Notes under the pieces: generated by a model
The model's input: the letters and a program-made list of their open reading frames with translations, nothing else
Told to the model about the DNA's origin: nothing
The model's database searches: none
Made by a program: the position numbers and the translations under genes
Assembly: GCA_028829895.1 (NCBI GenBank)
Contig: CM054181.1
Location: forward strand, 66,517,259 to 66,581,258
Direction of reading: 5' to 3'
Length of the DNA stretch: 64,000 nucleotides
Source of the DNA: Sinotaia quadrata
Taxonomy: Eukaryota > Mollusca > Gastropoda > Architaenioglossa > Viviparidae
In this document: piece after piece, positions 1-12,115 of the stretch
Layout: the number at the start of each line of letters is the position of its first letter
Position numbering within the stretch: the first letter of the stretch is position 1

Positions 1-419
1 ACTTAGTAAAAAGGATGAAAATAAATATTGCCAACATTTTCCAAAAGTCCCACTTCAAGAAGTCGGCCACGACCTACGCACGAGAGCAAAATTTTCAAAG
101 ACAGTTCTTTCAATTGTTCTAGCACGTGATAAACGTTTGGATGTGAGAACACAGCTAAAGATGTTAGTGCCATGTGCCATAGCTTAAGCCACAGAATGGC
201 GTGATTGGCCACACACCAGACAAATCAACAAACGGGTAAATGGTTCGCTATTATCCACCCTCAGTCATGATATAGACATTTTGATAAAACTGAACTTGTT
301 ATTAAAACTATTATTAAAACCTTAATTAGTGTCAAAAAAATAGAGTGAGAACTCTAGAAAATAAATACCAATAAAAAATGTAATTGTTATATAATTAGAC
401 TATACTATATAATATCATA
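1..419. other. No gene seen
   Basis: AT-rich sequence with no supportable coding or RNA feature. Confidence 0.5.
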
Positions 420-577
420 CTTCATTCTACACTTAGGGTTTAATGCATGGATCAGCTACTTTATTCTACAGTTAGGGTCTAGTCCATAGATCAGCTACTT
501 CATTCTGCACTTAGGGTCTAATCCATGGATCAGCTATTTCACTCTACAGTTAGGGTCTAATCCATGGATTAGCAACC
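420..577. repeat. Minisatellite, about 40-bp unit, about 4 copies
   Basis: The unit contains AGGGTCTAATCCATGGATCA and CAGCTACTTCATTCTACA. Copies are diverged. Confidence 0.85.
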
Positions 578-1308
578 ATATTTTGAACAGGGCCAGAGAA
601 ATATGTGGCAATTGGAGGACACCTGAGGGTATTTGTAATTGTCCACTGACTAGTGACGTTAGTGAGTAGAAGTCTGTGGTCAGTAAGGGTTCCCTGACTA
701 GTGCTGTCCATGACTGGAAGGTTGGGGTCAGTAATGGAGCAGGCATTATCTTCACAAATAGGGCAGCCAGTAATTAGACAGATGTGAAATAATTATGGTT
801 ACTTAGGGTAATGTTGAAATTCACTTGTTAGTATCTGACTGTTTCATGTTCTAAAATGGATTGTCCTTGCTTCAGAGGGGATCATGTCTCAGAGCTGATA
901 ATCAGAAATTTGACACGAGTAAAATTGACAGGAAAGCTCGATGAAATTGGTCGGATCAGGTTATTGTTTCTATTTGTGAATAGAAGGCAATAATGAGAGA
1001 ACAGAATTAGAAAACTTAGGATATGATGTTAAGTACTAGAGTGAGTTTGAGGGGATTTTTACTCAAATTATTTTGTGACAAAGGGTGTATGCTGGAGAGT
1101 CATATTAAGGGGATTTTTACCCAGTTTATTTTGAGTGGAAGGGTGGACAGCATTTTAGTGAACGGTATTAATGTTACAGTTCGGTAACATATGTACACGT
1201 TACGTAAGGTAAATAAATAAGCTCATTATGCAGATATTAAAGACAATATTAATTTATGTCATGGGATTTATTTGGAGGTTTCTATTATAATTTTCTAAAT
1301 TATGGCGA
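578..1308. other. No gene seen
   Basis: AT-rich. A roughly 40-bp stretch beginning GGGGATTTTTAC occurs twice (about 1053 and 1109). Confidence 0.5.
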
Positions 1309-1470
1309 TGTCAAATTACTCTACTAACAGAAAAAGACACCAATTTCGACGTGCATTACTCTACTAACAGAAAAAGACACCAATTTATATGTGCATTTCT
1401 CTACTAGAAAAAGACACTAATTTCGATGTGGCATTACTCTGTTAACAAAAAAAGACACCAATTTCTAAGT
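1309..1470. repeat. Minisatellite, about 42-bp unit, 4 copies
   Basis: The unit contains ATTACTCTACTAACAG and AAAAAGACACCAATTT. The third copy has a deletion. Confidence 0.85.
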
Positions 1471-1742
1471 TGCGCGCATATTGTCTTGATCTGTACTGTT
1501 TTCTCTTTACTGAAAAATTCCTGACTACTATTCTAAATTGATAATCAATAGCCCTGCGAGGTCGCAAGAGACTTATATTAAAAGCTTCCTATGGAAATAG
1601 TTTTTGTGTTCTTGCGGTATTAGTATATTAAATTTATTTAAAATTTTAAAACGTGAATATTTTGTTCATTTCTGACCAATTTGATTCACGAAACATTTCT
1701 TAATAGTTTATGTATTATTGACTCCGTCTCTATTTCTTTACT

Positions 1743-1745
<3 letters not shown>

Positions 1746-1802
<57 letters not shown>

Positions 1803-2112
1803 CTTTCATATATATCCCGTTAATTTTCCATTTCTTCTCTCTCTTATATCATGTTAATTTTCCATTTCTTCTCTCTCTTATATCCAGTTAATTTTCCATT
1901 TCTTCTCTCTCATATATATCCCTTTTATTCTCCATTTCTTCTCTCTCTCTCTTATATCCCGTTATTTTCCCATTTTCTTCTTCTTCTTTTCTCTCTCTCT
2001 TTTATATCCCGTTAATTTTCCATTTCTTTTCTCGCTCTTATATCCCGTTAATTTTCCATTTCTTCTCTTTCTCTCTCTAGCTCTTATACCCCGTTAATTT
2101 TCCATTTCTTTT

Positions 2113-2163
<51 letters not shown>

Positions 2164-2345
2164 ATATATATCCTGTTATATATCTCTTTAATTCTCTATT
2201 TCTTCTCTCTCTTTTTCACATTTATATCCCTTTAATTCTCCATTTCTTCTCTCTTTCTCTTTCATATATATATCCCTTTAATCTCCTCTCCTCTTGCTCC
2301 GTTTTCCTTATCTTCCTCATTTTCTTTCTTTCTCCTTCTCCCCCC
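1746..2345. repeat. Pyrimidine-rich tract: (CT)n with interleaved minisatellite
   Basis: Two pure (CT)n runs (about 1746-1796 and 2118-2160) flank and interrupt about ten copies of a 35-45-bp unit with CCCGTTAATTTTCCATTTCT. It ends in a run of about 12 C. Almost no purines on the plus strand for 600 bases apart from the AATT cores. Confidence 0.9.
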
Positions 2346-3057
2346 CCCCCCCTTTTCATACACATAAACACTCTTAAGGGCCTACATTTACAAACACACA
2401 CACACACAGTCTACTTAATATATGCACCACTGGCACTTGTTAATAGCTCTGACACAAACTATCTGCCTGTCTGCCATCCTGCCTATCGAACTTGTCTTAC
2501 ATGTCCTCTATACACTTCACCGGTTGCAAGTATTAAATCTACTTGTGAATAACAAGTTGTTGTCCTCAGTAAAGAAATTTAATCACGTGACAAGTATCTT
2601 GTATTGCCAACAATGGCTCAATAATATAATTGATTTTTGTATTGATTAAGTGCAACACTCCTTTATACTATATATATATAGAGAGAGAGAAGCGTGCTGA
2701 CGCAATTGTGGAAGAAATAAACACCATATAATAAAGCACATTTTTCGAGACAAAAAAATGCAGCCATCTTAAAAGCAGGGTGAATATACTAGCGCTCAAG
2801 TCCATTTACACTGCTGACTAATCGCCTTAATCTCACTAGTCGCTCACTGCTAAAATGAACACAATTTACTGCTCAACTACTGCTTGAAGGACTCGGCTCA
2901 ATAAATATACGGTGGGAATAGGATTTGTATAGCCTAATGTATGAAAAATATTTATCAGGGTAACATTATTTTATCTCTCCTCAATAAATGACGTTTATAC
3001 AAATGTTTACAAAGAGTTCATGTGGAAGGTCTAGGACGCACAACGTGTTACCGGATA

Positions 3058-3122
<65 letters not shown>

Positions 3123-3775
3123 AAATAGTTAACTTTTGGTGTACAAAAGAATTACAGTCTGGCCATTGCCAACAAATATGAGACCGTGAACATTATGGAT
3201 ATCGATGGGCTATTGTTGCCATTTTATACAAAAGACTGTTTTTGAAGGAATTAAGTTTTTGTTTGTTGCGTTATTTAATGAGAGGCTTTTCTTTTTTCTC
3301 ACTTTTCATGGTTTTGAAGATTCATCCTACTTTCCAGAATTATAAAGGTAAATTATAAATAAAAAGGGTGTGGGTAAACGAAAGGGAAGACAAATGTACG
3401 TATTCGTTCATAGAGTGGGTGAAAAGGGAGATAAAGAAATAATCTGACACCCTAATCGGTGTAGGCCCAGTTTTGTTTCTTTTTAAAAGGCCACTACGAG
3501 GTGATAAGTAAAAGATTCCAATAAATTAATATCTGTAAATATCCAATCTAGGTCGACCACACCGATACCCAATATCATTTACAGTCTAACATAAAATTTT
3601 GTAAAAATTATCTCGAAATCAATTAATCGACGGTTTTCTGTTTTGATCTGCTGCAACAGTTCAATGCAGCAATTATATTTATGAGACACTAATAAAAAAT
3701 GTTTGAAAACGTGTGTGAATTTCATAAGAAATTAGCAAAACAAAATAAAAGATAGATTACGGTAAGTTCGCAAAT
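2346..3775. other. No gene seen; contains a (TG)n at 3060-3119
   Basis: AT-rich with a 60-bp (TG)n microsatellite. The rest has short chance open frames only. Confidence 0.55.
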
Positions 3776-4091
3776 ATTTTACAGTAAAGATATTTATGAT
3801 TAGATACCAAATTTTACAGTAAAGATATCTATGATTAGATACCGAATTTTACAGTAAAGATATCTATGATTAGATACCGAATTTTACAGTAAAGATATCT
3901 ATGATTAGATACCGAATTTTACAGTAAAGATATCTATGATTAGATACCGAATTTTACAGTAAAGATATCTATGATTAGATACCGAATTTTACAGTAAAGA
4001 TATCTATGATTAGATACCGAATTTTACAGTAAAGATATCTATGATTAGATACCAAATTTTAGGGTAAAGATATCTATGATTATATACCAAA
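3776..4091. repeat. Minisatellite, 35-bp unit, 9 copies
   Basis: The unit contains TTTTACAGTAAAGATATCTA and GATTAGATACCGAA. The inner copies are almost identical; the first and last are diverged. AGATATCT in each unit is palindromic. Confidence 0.95.
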
Positions 4092-4439
4092 TTAAAATAG
4101 CATCGCGCACATTGTGAAGTAGCCGTTTGTTTAAAAGATGGCAGGCAGGGAAGTTCGGTTGAGGTAAGGTCAAGACGATGACCTCAAAAGCTATATGCCC
4201 ACAAAGAGATAAATAAAAATGTGTCTTTGTTAATATTGCTAGAAGTTCAATGGCTTATCTTTCAATTTTAGGATGATTTTTATCCAAACATTGCTGTAAG
4301 TGATTCGTGTATGAAGTAGAGAGTAACCAGGCATTTCTTGAAATATTAGTTGCATTTATCTTTTGAAATATACAAACTAACAATACAATTTAATGAACAT
4401 ACACAGACAGGGAGCTTTTATGCGTTTAAACCGTATGTT

Positions 4440-4545
4440 TAGACGAAAAATAAATGGCTAAACTGGACAATAAATGGCTAAAAGGGACTAAAAATGGCTA
4501 AACTTGACAATAAATGGCTAAAATGTATTATAAATGGCCACATAT
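4440..4545. repeat. Short minisatellite, about 22-bp unit, 5 copies
   Basis: The unit is ATAAATGGCTAAACTGGACA with variation at the end. Confidence 0.8.
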
Positions 4546-4724
4546 TAAAAAAAGTTTAATTCGATATCTGAGATTGTCGAATGGAAGTTTTAAAAAGTTT
4601 GATAATATAGTTACTAAATGATTGCTCCTGGTAGTTCAAGAAATACATTCACACTAAATCACTATCGCTCTATGAACTGTATTCAGACGCTTCATTGTTT
4701 GCTTGCTGTCATCGAATGCTATCA

Positions 4725-5061
4725 TGAAAGACGTCTTCAAATGATGTACACTAATAAAACAGTAAACGTCTGTAGAGTGATGAAAGACGTCTTCAAATGA
4801 TGTACACTAATAAAACAGTAAACGTCTGTAGAGTGATGAAAGACGTCTTCAAATGATGTACACTAATAAAACAGTAAACGTCTGTAGAGTGATGAAAGAT
4901 GTCTTCAAATGATGTACACTAATAAAACAGTAAACGTCTGTAGAGTGATGAAAGATGTCTTCAAATGATGTATACTAATAAAACAGTAAACGTCTGTAGA
5001 GTGATGAAAGACGTCTTCAAATGATGTACACTGATGAAACAGTAAACGTCTGTAGAGTGAT
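4725..5061. repeat. Minisatellite, 56-bp unit, 6 copies
   Basis: The unit includes GATGAAAGACGTCTTCAAAT and AGTAAACGTCTGTAGAGT. Copies are near-identical. GACGTC is palindromic in most units and changed to GATGTC in two. Confidence 0.95.
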
Positions 5062-5527
5062 GAACTATTCCAACATTAATATAAATAGGTAAAATATATA
5101 CATCAGTACTTCTCGACTGATTCATTTAAAGTGCATTCTAAAAGTGAATGAACAAAACCACTGACTGGCTCAACTGAAAGAACTACCCAGTGAAAACGGA
5201 TTTGATTGTTCGGCTCACATGTTCATAAATTATTAATCAAATCTTTCGATTGATTTGCAAACTCTCTTTTCTTCTCTTTCGGCTTGATCAGTTTTGGCCC
5301 TCTGCCTAGACCTTGACCTTCGGCTCACAAGCATTTGTTCCGTTGTAAATAAATAAATTACCGAATTATAAAGCAACAACAATTTATACTTTCATAAAAG
5401 TTACATGTACACTTACGCAACATAACTGCTTCAATGCCTTAAAGGTCAGCGCGCAACACCCATACAAACTGGAACCGAATTCATTAATTAGCCGACCTCT
5501 CTCGCGCTAGTACGATGATTTAAATAT
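5062..5527. other. No gene seen
   Basis: Mixed AT-rich sequence without recognisable features. Confidence 0.5.
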
Positions 5528-5735
5528 AAGTTGCAGACATGGCACACGTGACCACTATCTGTTGTAATGCAGACATGACACATGTGACCACTGTTGTAAT
5601 GCGGACATTGCACACGTGACCACTATCTGTTGTAATGTGGACATTGCACACGTGACCACTATCTGTTGTAATGTGGACATGACACACGTGACCACATTCT
5701 GGTGTAATGCAGACATGGCACACGTGACCACTAAC
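5528..5735. repeat. Minisatellite, about 36-bp unit, 6 copies, with CACGTG in each
   Basis: The unit contains GCACACGTGACCACTATCTG and TTGTAATGCAGACAT. Because 36 is a multiple of three, open frames run through it on the minus strand. They change peptide with each frame and look like artefacts of the repeat. Confidence 0.93.
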
Positions 5736-6483
5736 AGTGTAAACAACGTTCCACTTTAACATTTTTTGACTTTGTTGACCAACCGCCATCTTTATCAACA
5801 ATCACGTTTAAAAACAGTACACTTACTCTCAATGTTAAGAGCGCCCCCCCCCCCCCCAATAAATAAATTTTAAATTTATTATAGTCATTTAACTAATATT
5901 AAAATAATAATCCAAAATGCATAATATTTTAAAAAATAAACTCAGAAGTTATTTTAGAAAAAGCAACTGCAACGAAAGCTTTATTTATTTGAAATTGTAA
6001 AATCATCCATACACTAGTGAATCATACAAAACTGTACAAACAGTTGATCATCATTGCGATGCAATAAAAACGGAACACCGCGAACTATCATAGTGACTTC
6101 CTTCCCTCCCCTAGTCCCCTCCCCAGGAGATGGAAATAATATTCACTTTGCTAATGCCACCTTGTTAGGCATCTAGAATGGATCGTCTCAAGGGGACGTA
6201 AGCATGGTTGACGACTAAAATCGCAGACTATTGCTCTCTGCAGAGAAGAGACCCTGATCATATAAACCCAAAACATAATGACTTAATCATTTAGTTATTT
6301 AAACTTAAGAAAACTTTTGATTTATGGGGAATTCACACTGAATAACTTTGTTGAGCTTTGTTGCATACAAACTGAAGGCAATATAACACTATATATACAA
6401 GAAACATTGGAAAACGTCATACATTTGACTCTGCTAAAAGAATACTTGCTCTGAATGTTTGCTTAATTAATACTAACATGTGA
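5736..6483. other. No gene seen
   Basis: AT-rich, with a run of about 14 C at 5844 and a C-rich patch near 6100-6125. Confidence 0.5.
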
Positions 6484-6845
6484 AAGAATTCACTGTAATG
6501 CACTGTGGGTGAGAGATCAAAAGATGCCTGAGAGAAAATAATTGGCATTGACTAAATGAGACAAGGTGTTGCAGGTATTAGGTCAAAAGAGAGACAGTAC
6601 CTGACCCTAGTTGAATGAGACAATGTATTACAGGTATGAGATCAGAAGATGTATGAAAGACAGTAAATGGCGCTGATTGAGACAAAGTGTTACAAGTGTT
6701 AGTTAGGCCCTAAGTAAAAAGATGTCTGAGAGAAAATAATTGGCTCTGAGTGACACAAGGTGTTACAGGTGCTAGATTAAAAGATGTCTGAAGTAACTGG
6801 CGTTAATTGAATGAGACAAGTTGCTGCAAGTGTGAAATAAAAAGA
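6484..6845. repeat. Degenerate minisatellite, about 65-75-bp unit, 5 copies
   Basis: Recurring GAGACAAGGTGTTACAGGT and AAAAGATGTCTGAGAGAAAA blocks with variable spacing. Confidence 0.75.
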
Positions 6846-8063
6846 TTTATGACACACACAAGGAAAGAAAGACAGGCAGATGCAAGAAAGAAGGAAACAT
6901 TAATTAAATAAGCTTTATTGAAATTTTCTCCAGTTCAGCCTGCTAAATATAATTTTAACAAACTAAAAAAAAAAATTAGTTCAAACATGAATTCTGATTC
7001 AATCGCCAGGCAGTCTGTCTCAGTAGCATTTGACAAGCTAGATTGTTAATCGGGACCCAAGCTGCAAAACTGAATGGTTTTCTACTTGTTAATCATGAAA
7101 AGCTTAGTCAACAAAATAGATATAGGATATAACTTGTCAAATTATTTATCAAGACAATTTCACAGCTGAACAATCATTTTGATTGAATCAAACTTCAATT
7201 GTGACCTAAACGGGCTACCATAGAGTTTTAAAAGATCTCATTCAAGTCTATTTGCACGCGGTGTGTGACGCGACTGTGGCTTACGAAAAGTCAAGCGTCG
7301 GCCTTCTGGTTCGAGGACGAAAAAAAAAAACTATATAACAACAGTTGAGAAGTAGGTACACAGTTCGAGGTAAATAAAATTTAAGCTGTTAGCACTGACG
7401 CAATTTACTAGCACGTGTAGGAAGGAATTTCTTTCATAAAAAGCATATAGGTTTGGCAATTTCGTCATTCAGTACGTGGTGTACAGCTTGTAGGCTACAT
7501 GCACTTTTAGGAGTTGGCCACTTTACACTTGGCAGACAAAGGTTAAACTTAAAGAGCTAGAGAGAGAGGGGTCAGAGAAAGAGCGAGTTAAGAGAGAGAG
7601 ATGGGGTAAAAGAGTAATATAAGTGAAATAATAGTGAGGGAACGAATCAGTGAAGTCAGAGAGAGAGAAAGAATCACACATGGGTGAGTGGAGAATAACT
7701 CTTAAGAAAGATAGAAGTGAAGAAGATTAAAAGAAAACATGTTTTAAAAAAGGGGAGGAATAAAGAAAAAAGTTAAAGAGGCATAGAAAGGATGAAAGAA
7801 AAGAGTAAATCTGACGTAACGTTCATCACTCGTTCATTTCGCACGAAAGAGAAGGAAAAAGAAAGAAAGAGAGAGTCAAAAAAGGAGGAAAGGGAAATGA
7901 CTCATAGGGGAACAAAGAGGAAAAGATGTAGTGGCTGAAAGAAAAAAATAAAGAAAAAGTAAAAAACGAAAGAAAAGTGGGAGGAATAAACAAAGGAGTA
8001 AAGCTGGTGTGATTGATTGTATTTTTCTTTAACTTTCAATCGTCGTTTGTTGATTTCGCATGC

Positions 8064-8065
<2 letters not shown>
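6846..8065. other. No gene; purine-rich second half
   Basis: The part up to 7555 is AT-rich without features. From 7556 to about 8000 the plus strand is strongly A+G biased (GAGAGA and GAAAGAAA runs), a homopurine-rich tract rather than coding sequence. Confidence 0.6.

Positions 8066-8111
<46 letters not shown>
8066..8111. repeat. (TG)n microsatellite
   Basis: About 22 TG units followed by GA-rich sequence; a shorter (AC)n(TC)n occurs at 8344-8370. Confidence 0.95.
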
Positions 8112-8119
<8 letters not shown>

Positions 8120-8699
8120 CAGACAGCGAGAGAGTCCATTTAGTTATGGTGGTATTGTGCCCTATAGTACGTCCACTTATGACCAAATATTTAGGAGCAT
8201 ATGTCCAAAACTGACATATACCCCCACAAAATAGGGTGTGTGGCAGCCGTTTGAGATATTTGAGAAACTTAAGTTTATAAGAGAAGCGAATGAAAAATAA
8301 TATATGTGATAGAAAACAACAGATATGACATCTATCTGTCACAAACACACACACACACACTCTCTCTCACTCATGTACACATCCACTTCTAATATTTAAC
8401 AAGAGAATAAAATATTAGGGCCTTAAAAGAAACAATAACAAATATGCACTTCTCTTATGACCAATTCTGTGCAAACAAGTATTAATTAGATTCTTTATCG
8501 TACTACACATAAGTACGTCTCAAATCAAGACGCTTGTTCCAGCATATTTTTGCAATAATCAGCCATTGGTAATTGTTCAATAGGTAATCAAAATGCCAAC
8601 CAGTAAAAAGAAAAGTGGGGGTGGCTAGGTAAAATAAATTGTATCTGTCTGTTCCTCTAAAAATAATATATATATATATTATCATCAACAATTAGGTAT

Positions 8700-8965
8700 A
8701 TAGAGAGATCTACTAGAAATAATGAGCTACCGTTACTAAATCGACATAGAAGTCTATTGGTGTAATAAACTAGAAATAATGAACTAGTGATACTAAATCA
8801 GATTACAGACCTATGGAAGTAGAGAGATTTACTAGAAATAATGAACAAGTGATACTTAATCAGATTACAGATCTATTAGTAGTATAGAGACTGACTAGAA
8901 ATAATGAACAAGTGATACTCAGATTACAGATCTATAGAAATAGAGAGATTGACACTGAAAATAAA
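8700..8965. repeat. Minisatellite, about 62-bp unit, 4 copies
   Basis: The unit contains ACTAGAAATAATGAACAAGT and GATTACAGATCTAT, with AGAGAGATT between copies. Confidence 0.85.
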
Positions 8966-10289
8966 CAACCTCAGAACTGACTGAAACATGTAAAGTTGTA
9001 GGGGACATAATGAAACCATCGACGAGTATTGCACGCCCCTCCCCGCCCCACACAAAATACTAGAGCTTGCTTGCTAACGTAGGGAGCGCTTTCGGCTTTC
9101 GCGCAAATGAAAAATTATTATATCCCACTGTTGAGCAATACAGGGACGGTGCGAGTGTTCACATCAATATCTATAAATACACTGGGCCAACGATCTAATT
9201 GCATTTGTTATGTAGCGTGATACTTATTTCACAAGCATTCTTAACAAATCATGATTATTAGGAATCATTATTCGCCTGTTGACGTCATTACAGTGCGGAG
9301 TCACGTGAGGAATTGCACGACAGGCTGGCCCAGTGGTGCTCTCACGACTGCTAAACTCGGTGCTAATCGGTATTGCTGTGTTAAGAGAAAGCCTCCTTGT
9401 CTCGCTTACCTCCCTTAGTACGAGCACTTGAGAAACTGTTTCGTTTACTCCTTTGCCCACTGAGCTCTCTATATGGAGAGGACACAAGGGCACAAATTCG
9501 CTGTCGCCAAACGACCACCATATTGAAAAGACCGCAGCATTGTAGCGTCTATGCCTCTATGGTAACTGCGTTTGCCATCGACCATTTTCGGTATAATTTT
9601 AGATTCAATATAATTAAATTTACAACGCAATACAAACAAGAAGGGAAAAGATGCCCAGGCCTAATATTTCAGATAACAATTATCAATGACATGTAAACGT
9701 GTAAAGCGATAGCCTTATGTTGTAGAAAATGTTACTCTGTCTACTTAAGAATTATATATTTATGACAGATTTGACAAAAATTGTATAAAATGTTATGTTC
9801 GTTTGTAATTGCAATGCTTGTCTGAATTTGAAAACCCTGAATCGATCTGGTCCATTTCCTTACATTGTAGTTATTGTTAAATTGTGCATTGAAAGATTTA
9901 GAGCTAACTCTACGGAAGAGGTTTTTTATTAATATTATTTATGAAACAATCATTACTGTGAGTGCTAACTCTACATTAATGTTGCCATAATTCATCCATG
10001 TTCAGAATATAATTATATAGCTCAGTGCCTTTGCCCCACAGGAACTGCGGTATACTTTTCGTCTTCACTGGACGTTCTCAGTGTTGCTATGCTCCTCTGG
10101 GGTCTTCCTCCGCTCACTTGATTCCGAGGAGGGTGGAAGATGTGTTGTTGTGGTGGGTGAAGAGGTGGTGTCTTTGTCGATGTTCGGCGGCTGTGCATTC
10201 CCCACCACCACCACCACCACCGCCCATGGTTCTCTTTCGAGCCACCCTTGTCGGAGGCCTTGTAGAGCATCAGTATTGCCTACTTCAGC
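8966..10289. other. No secure gene; CpG-richer block around 9050-9560
   Basis: The block has more CpG than its surroundings, a TTGACGTCATTAC element near 9279 and GTCACGTGAGG near 9301. It could be a promoter, but no transcript unit could be tied to it. A CCACCACCACC run lies at 10201-10222. Confidence 0.4.
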
Positions 10290-10560
10290 ATTCAATTTAT
10301 ATCTTTAGGGGCCTATTAGCAAGACTTCTGCTACCCTGTCCTACAGCATTCAAACTAGACTGAATATCTTTAGGGGCCTAGTAGTAAGACTGCTTGCTAC
10401 CTCATCCTGTTGCTGTTCTAATTTTTCTGCTTACTTTAGCAGTATTCAGCCTAGATTGATTGTGTGCAGGTCTAGTAACAAGTCTTCTGCCTAGATTGAA
10501 TGTGTGCAGGTCTAGTAGCAAGTGTTCTGCCTAGATTGAATGTGTGCAAGTCTAGTAGAA
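10290..10560. repeat. Degenerate minisatellite, about 40-bp unit
   Basis: Repeats of GTCTAGTAGCAAGTCTTCTG and CCTAGATTGAATGTGTGCAG; the first copies are more diverged. Confidence 0.8.
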
Positions 10561-11919
10561 AAGTCTTCTGCTACCTTGTCCTGCTGTTCTCTTTGATTTC
10601 TTTGCATGCATATTATTATCATTTGAAGCACCAATATTTCTTGACTGTCCTTCAGACCCTGTGTCTTGACTAGGAATTTGACAGACCAACTTGTCTAACA
10701 TTTCTATTTGCAACTTGTGAACTGGAAGTGTGTGTTCTTGCAAGAGTTCCAGCCCTCAGTTCTGTTGCAGTGTTGCTGTTAACAATTTGTTGAGTTTCTG
10801 TAGCATTTGTAAGAGTTGTGGAGTTGGACCTTTGCAAAGTTTAAGGAACTCCTAAAATATCTAGCCTACTTTGAGTTCCTTGCACAAAATTGGAAATAGA
10901 TTAAAAGTTATGTTTCAAATTTTATTTTTTCACTCTGTAAATCACTCATCATATATGCACACTTATCTAATTCCAAAATGAATAATTTATAAAAGACAAA
11001 TGTCTCCACTATCTTGACTACATATCCAGTTTAGATTCAGCAAATTTGCAGCTTTTGGAATGCTCTTAGTATTCACTATTTTCTACATTTTATATTTTTA
11101 AAAACTGTTAGTGTTCATAAACAATTTTTAAAAAGTGCTCTGCTGAATGTTCACTTTTTATTTTCTGCAAATGATAAAATACAGATTCTAATGACTTTAA
11201 TATAAAATTCTTGACTAGTTTCTGAAATTAATTTGGGAGGGGGGGGGGAATCAAATGATATTTTTAGTGCTTGTAACACATTTTAATCTTTTGATGCAAT
11301 AAGCCAATACAACTGTTGAAAATATATGAAATACATTTTCAAAACAATAAGTCAATTAAAGAAGTATTGAGGAATACAACAAATTAGATATGCTACAAAT
11401 GTTATTTAAAGCTTTCTGCCTCTGTGTACATCACTACATGGCATCTTCGAGTGTACATACTAAAAAAAAAAGAATCATTATTCAATTATAAAGAAAGGAA
11501 TACTGCAAAATAATATTATATACCTCAATTTTTATGTCTGGATTTACATAGTTTTCTGAAAACGTAACAAAATTGTAAACAAACAGCAATACATTAATGT
11601 AGTTTTCACAACTACACAGCATTATTCCCCATTACAATAACAAATTAAGTCTAGTTTTCTAATCTAGTTTCTGTAGTTATGCTAATGATGCATGATGGTT
11701 TCAGAAAATTTGGTAACAGAAATTTTCATAAAGTCATACATGCATATATCTGCACATACATATATTGTACTTCATAGGAAATAATGTAGTTAAACAAAAT
11801 TTATACATTTGAACTCTAATTTGTTTTAAACATAAGACAAATCTAGTACAGAAAAAAACTTGTCCATATATAAATGTGCATGTAATGGCATTGGTCTTAT
11901 GTAAAGCTACCACTGTTTA
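10561..11919. other. AT-rich; possible minus-strand coding remnant at 10552-10840
   Basis: A minus-strand frame near 10552-10840 looks protein-like but has an in-frame stop and no clear splice sites (see findings). The rest shows nothing. Confidence 0.4.
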
Positions 11920-12115
11920 CAGAGACTTTTAATGTTTTACTTCTTGAGATACATAAGCAGGCTCTAGAAAAGCACTGTTTACAGAGACTTTTAATAAAAA
12001 GTAGTGTTTTAAGAAAAGCACTGTTTACAGAGACTTTTAATAAAAAGTGGTGTTTCAAGAAGACCACTGTTTACAGACTTTTAATAAAACGTGGTGTTTT
12101 AAGAAAACCACAGAT
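11920..12115. repeat. Minisatellite, about 46-bp unit, 4 copies
   Basis: The unit contains CACTGTTTACAGAGACTTTT and GTGGTGTTTTAAGAAAA. Confidence 0.88.

Noticed and set aside
3776..4091. Regularly spaced 35-bp repeats resembling a CRISPR array
   Set aside because: Units are directly adjacent with no unique spacers, and the genome is eukaryotic. It is a minisatellite. The same applies to all other arrays here.
5821..5865. Poly-C run that could mark an assembly or sequencing artefact
   Set aside because: Homopolymer length is uncertain, but nothing downstream (no gene frame) depends on it, so no claim is made.
7230..7330. tRNA-like B-box (GGTTCGAGG) suggesting a tRNA-derived SINE
   Set aside because: No convincing A-box at the right distance and no cloverleaf could be drawn; a following A-run alone is not enough.
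9224..9696. Overlapping open frames on both strands in the CpG-richer block
   Set aside because: No recognisable domain, no start or splice evidence that favours one strand. Kept only as a possible promoter-like block.
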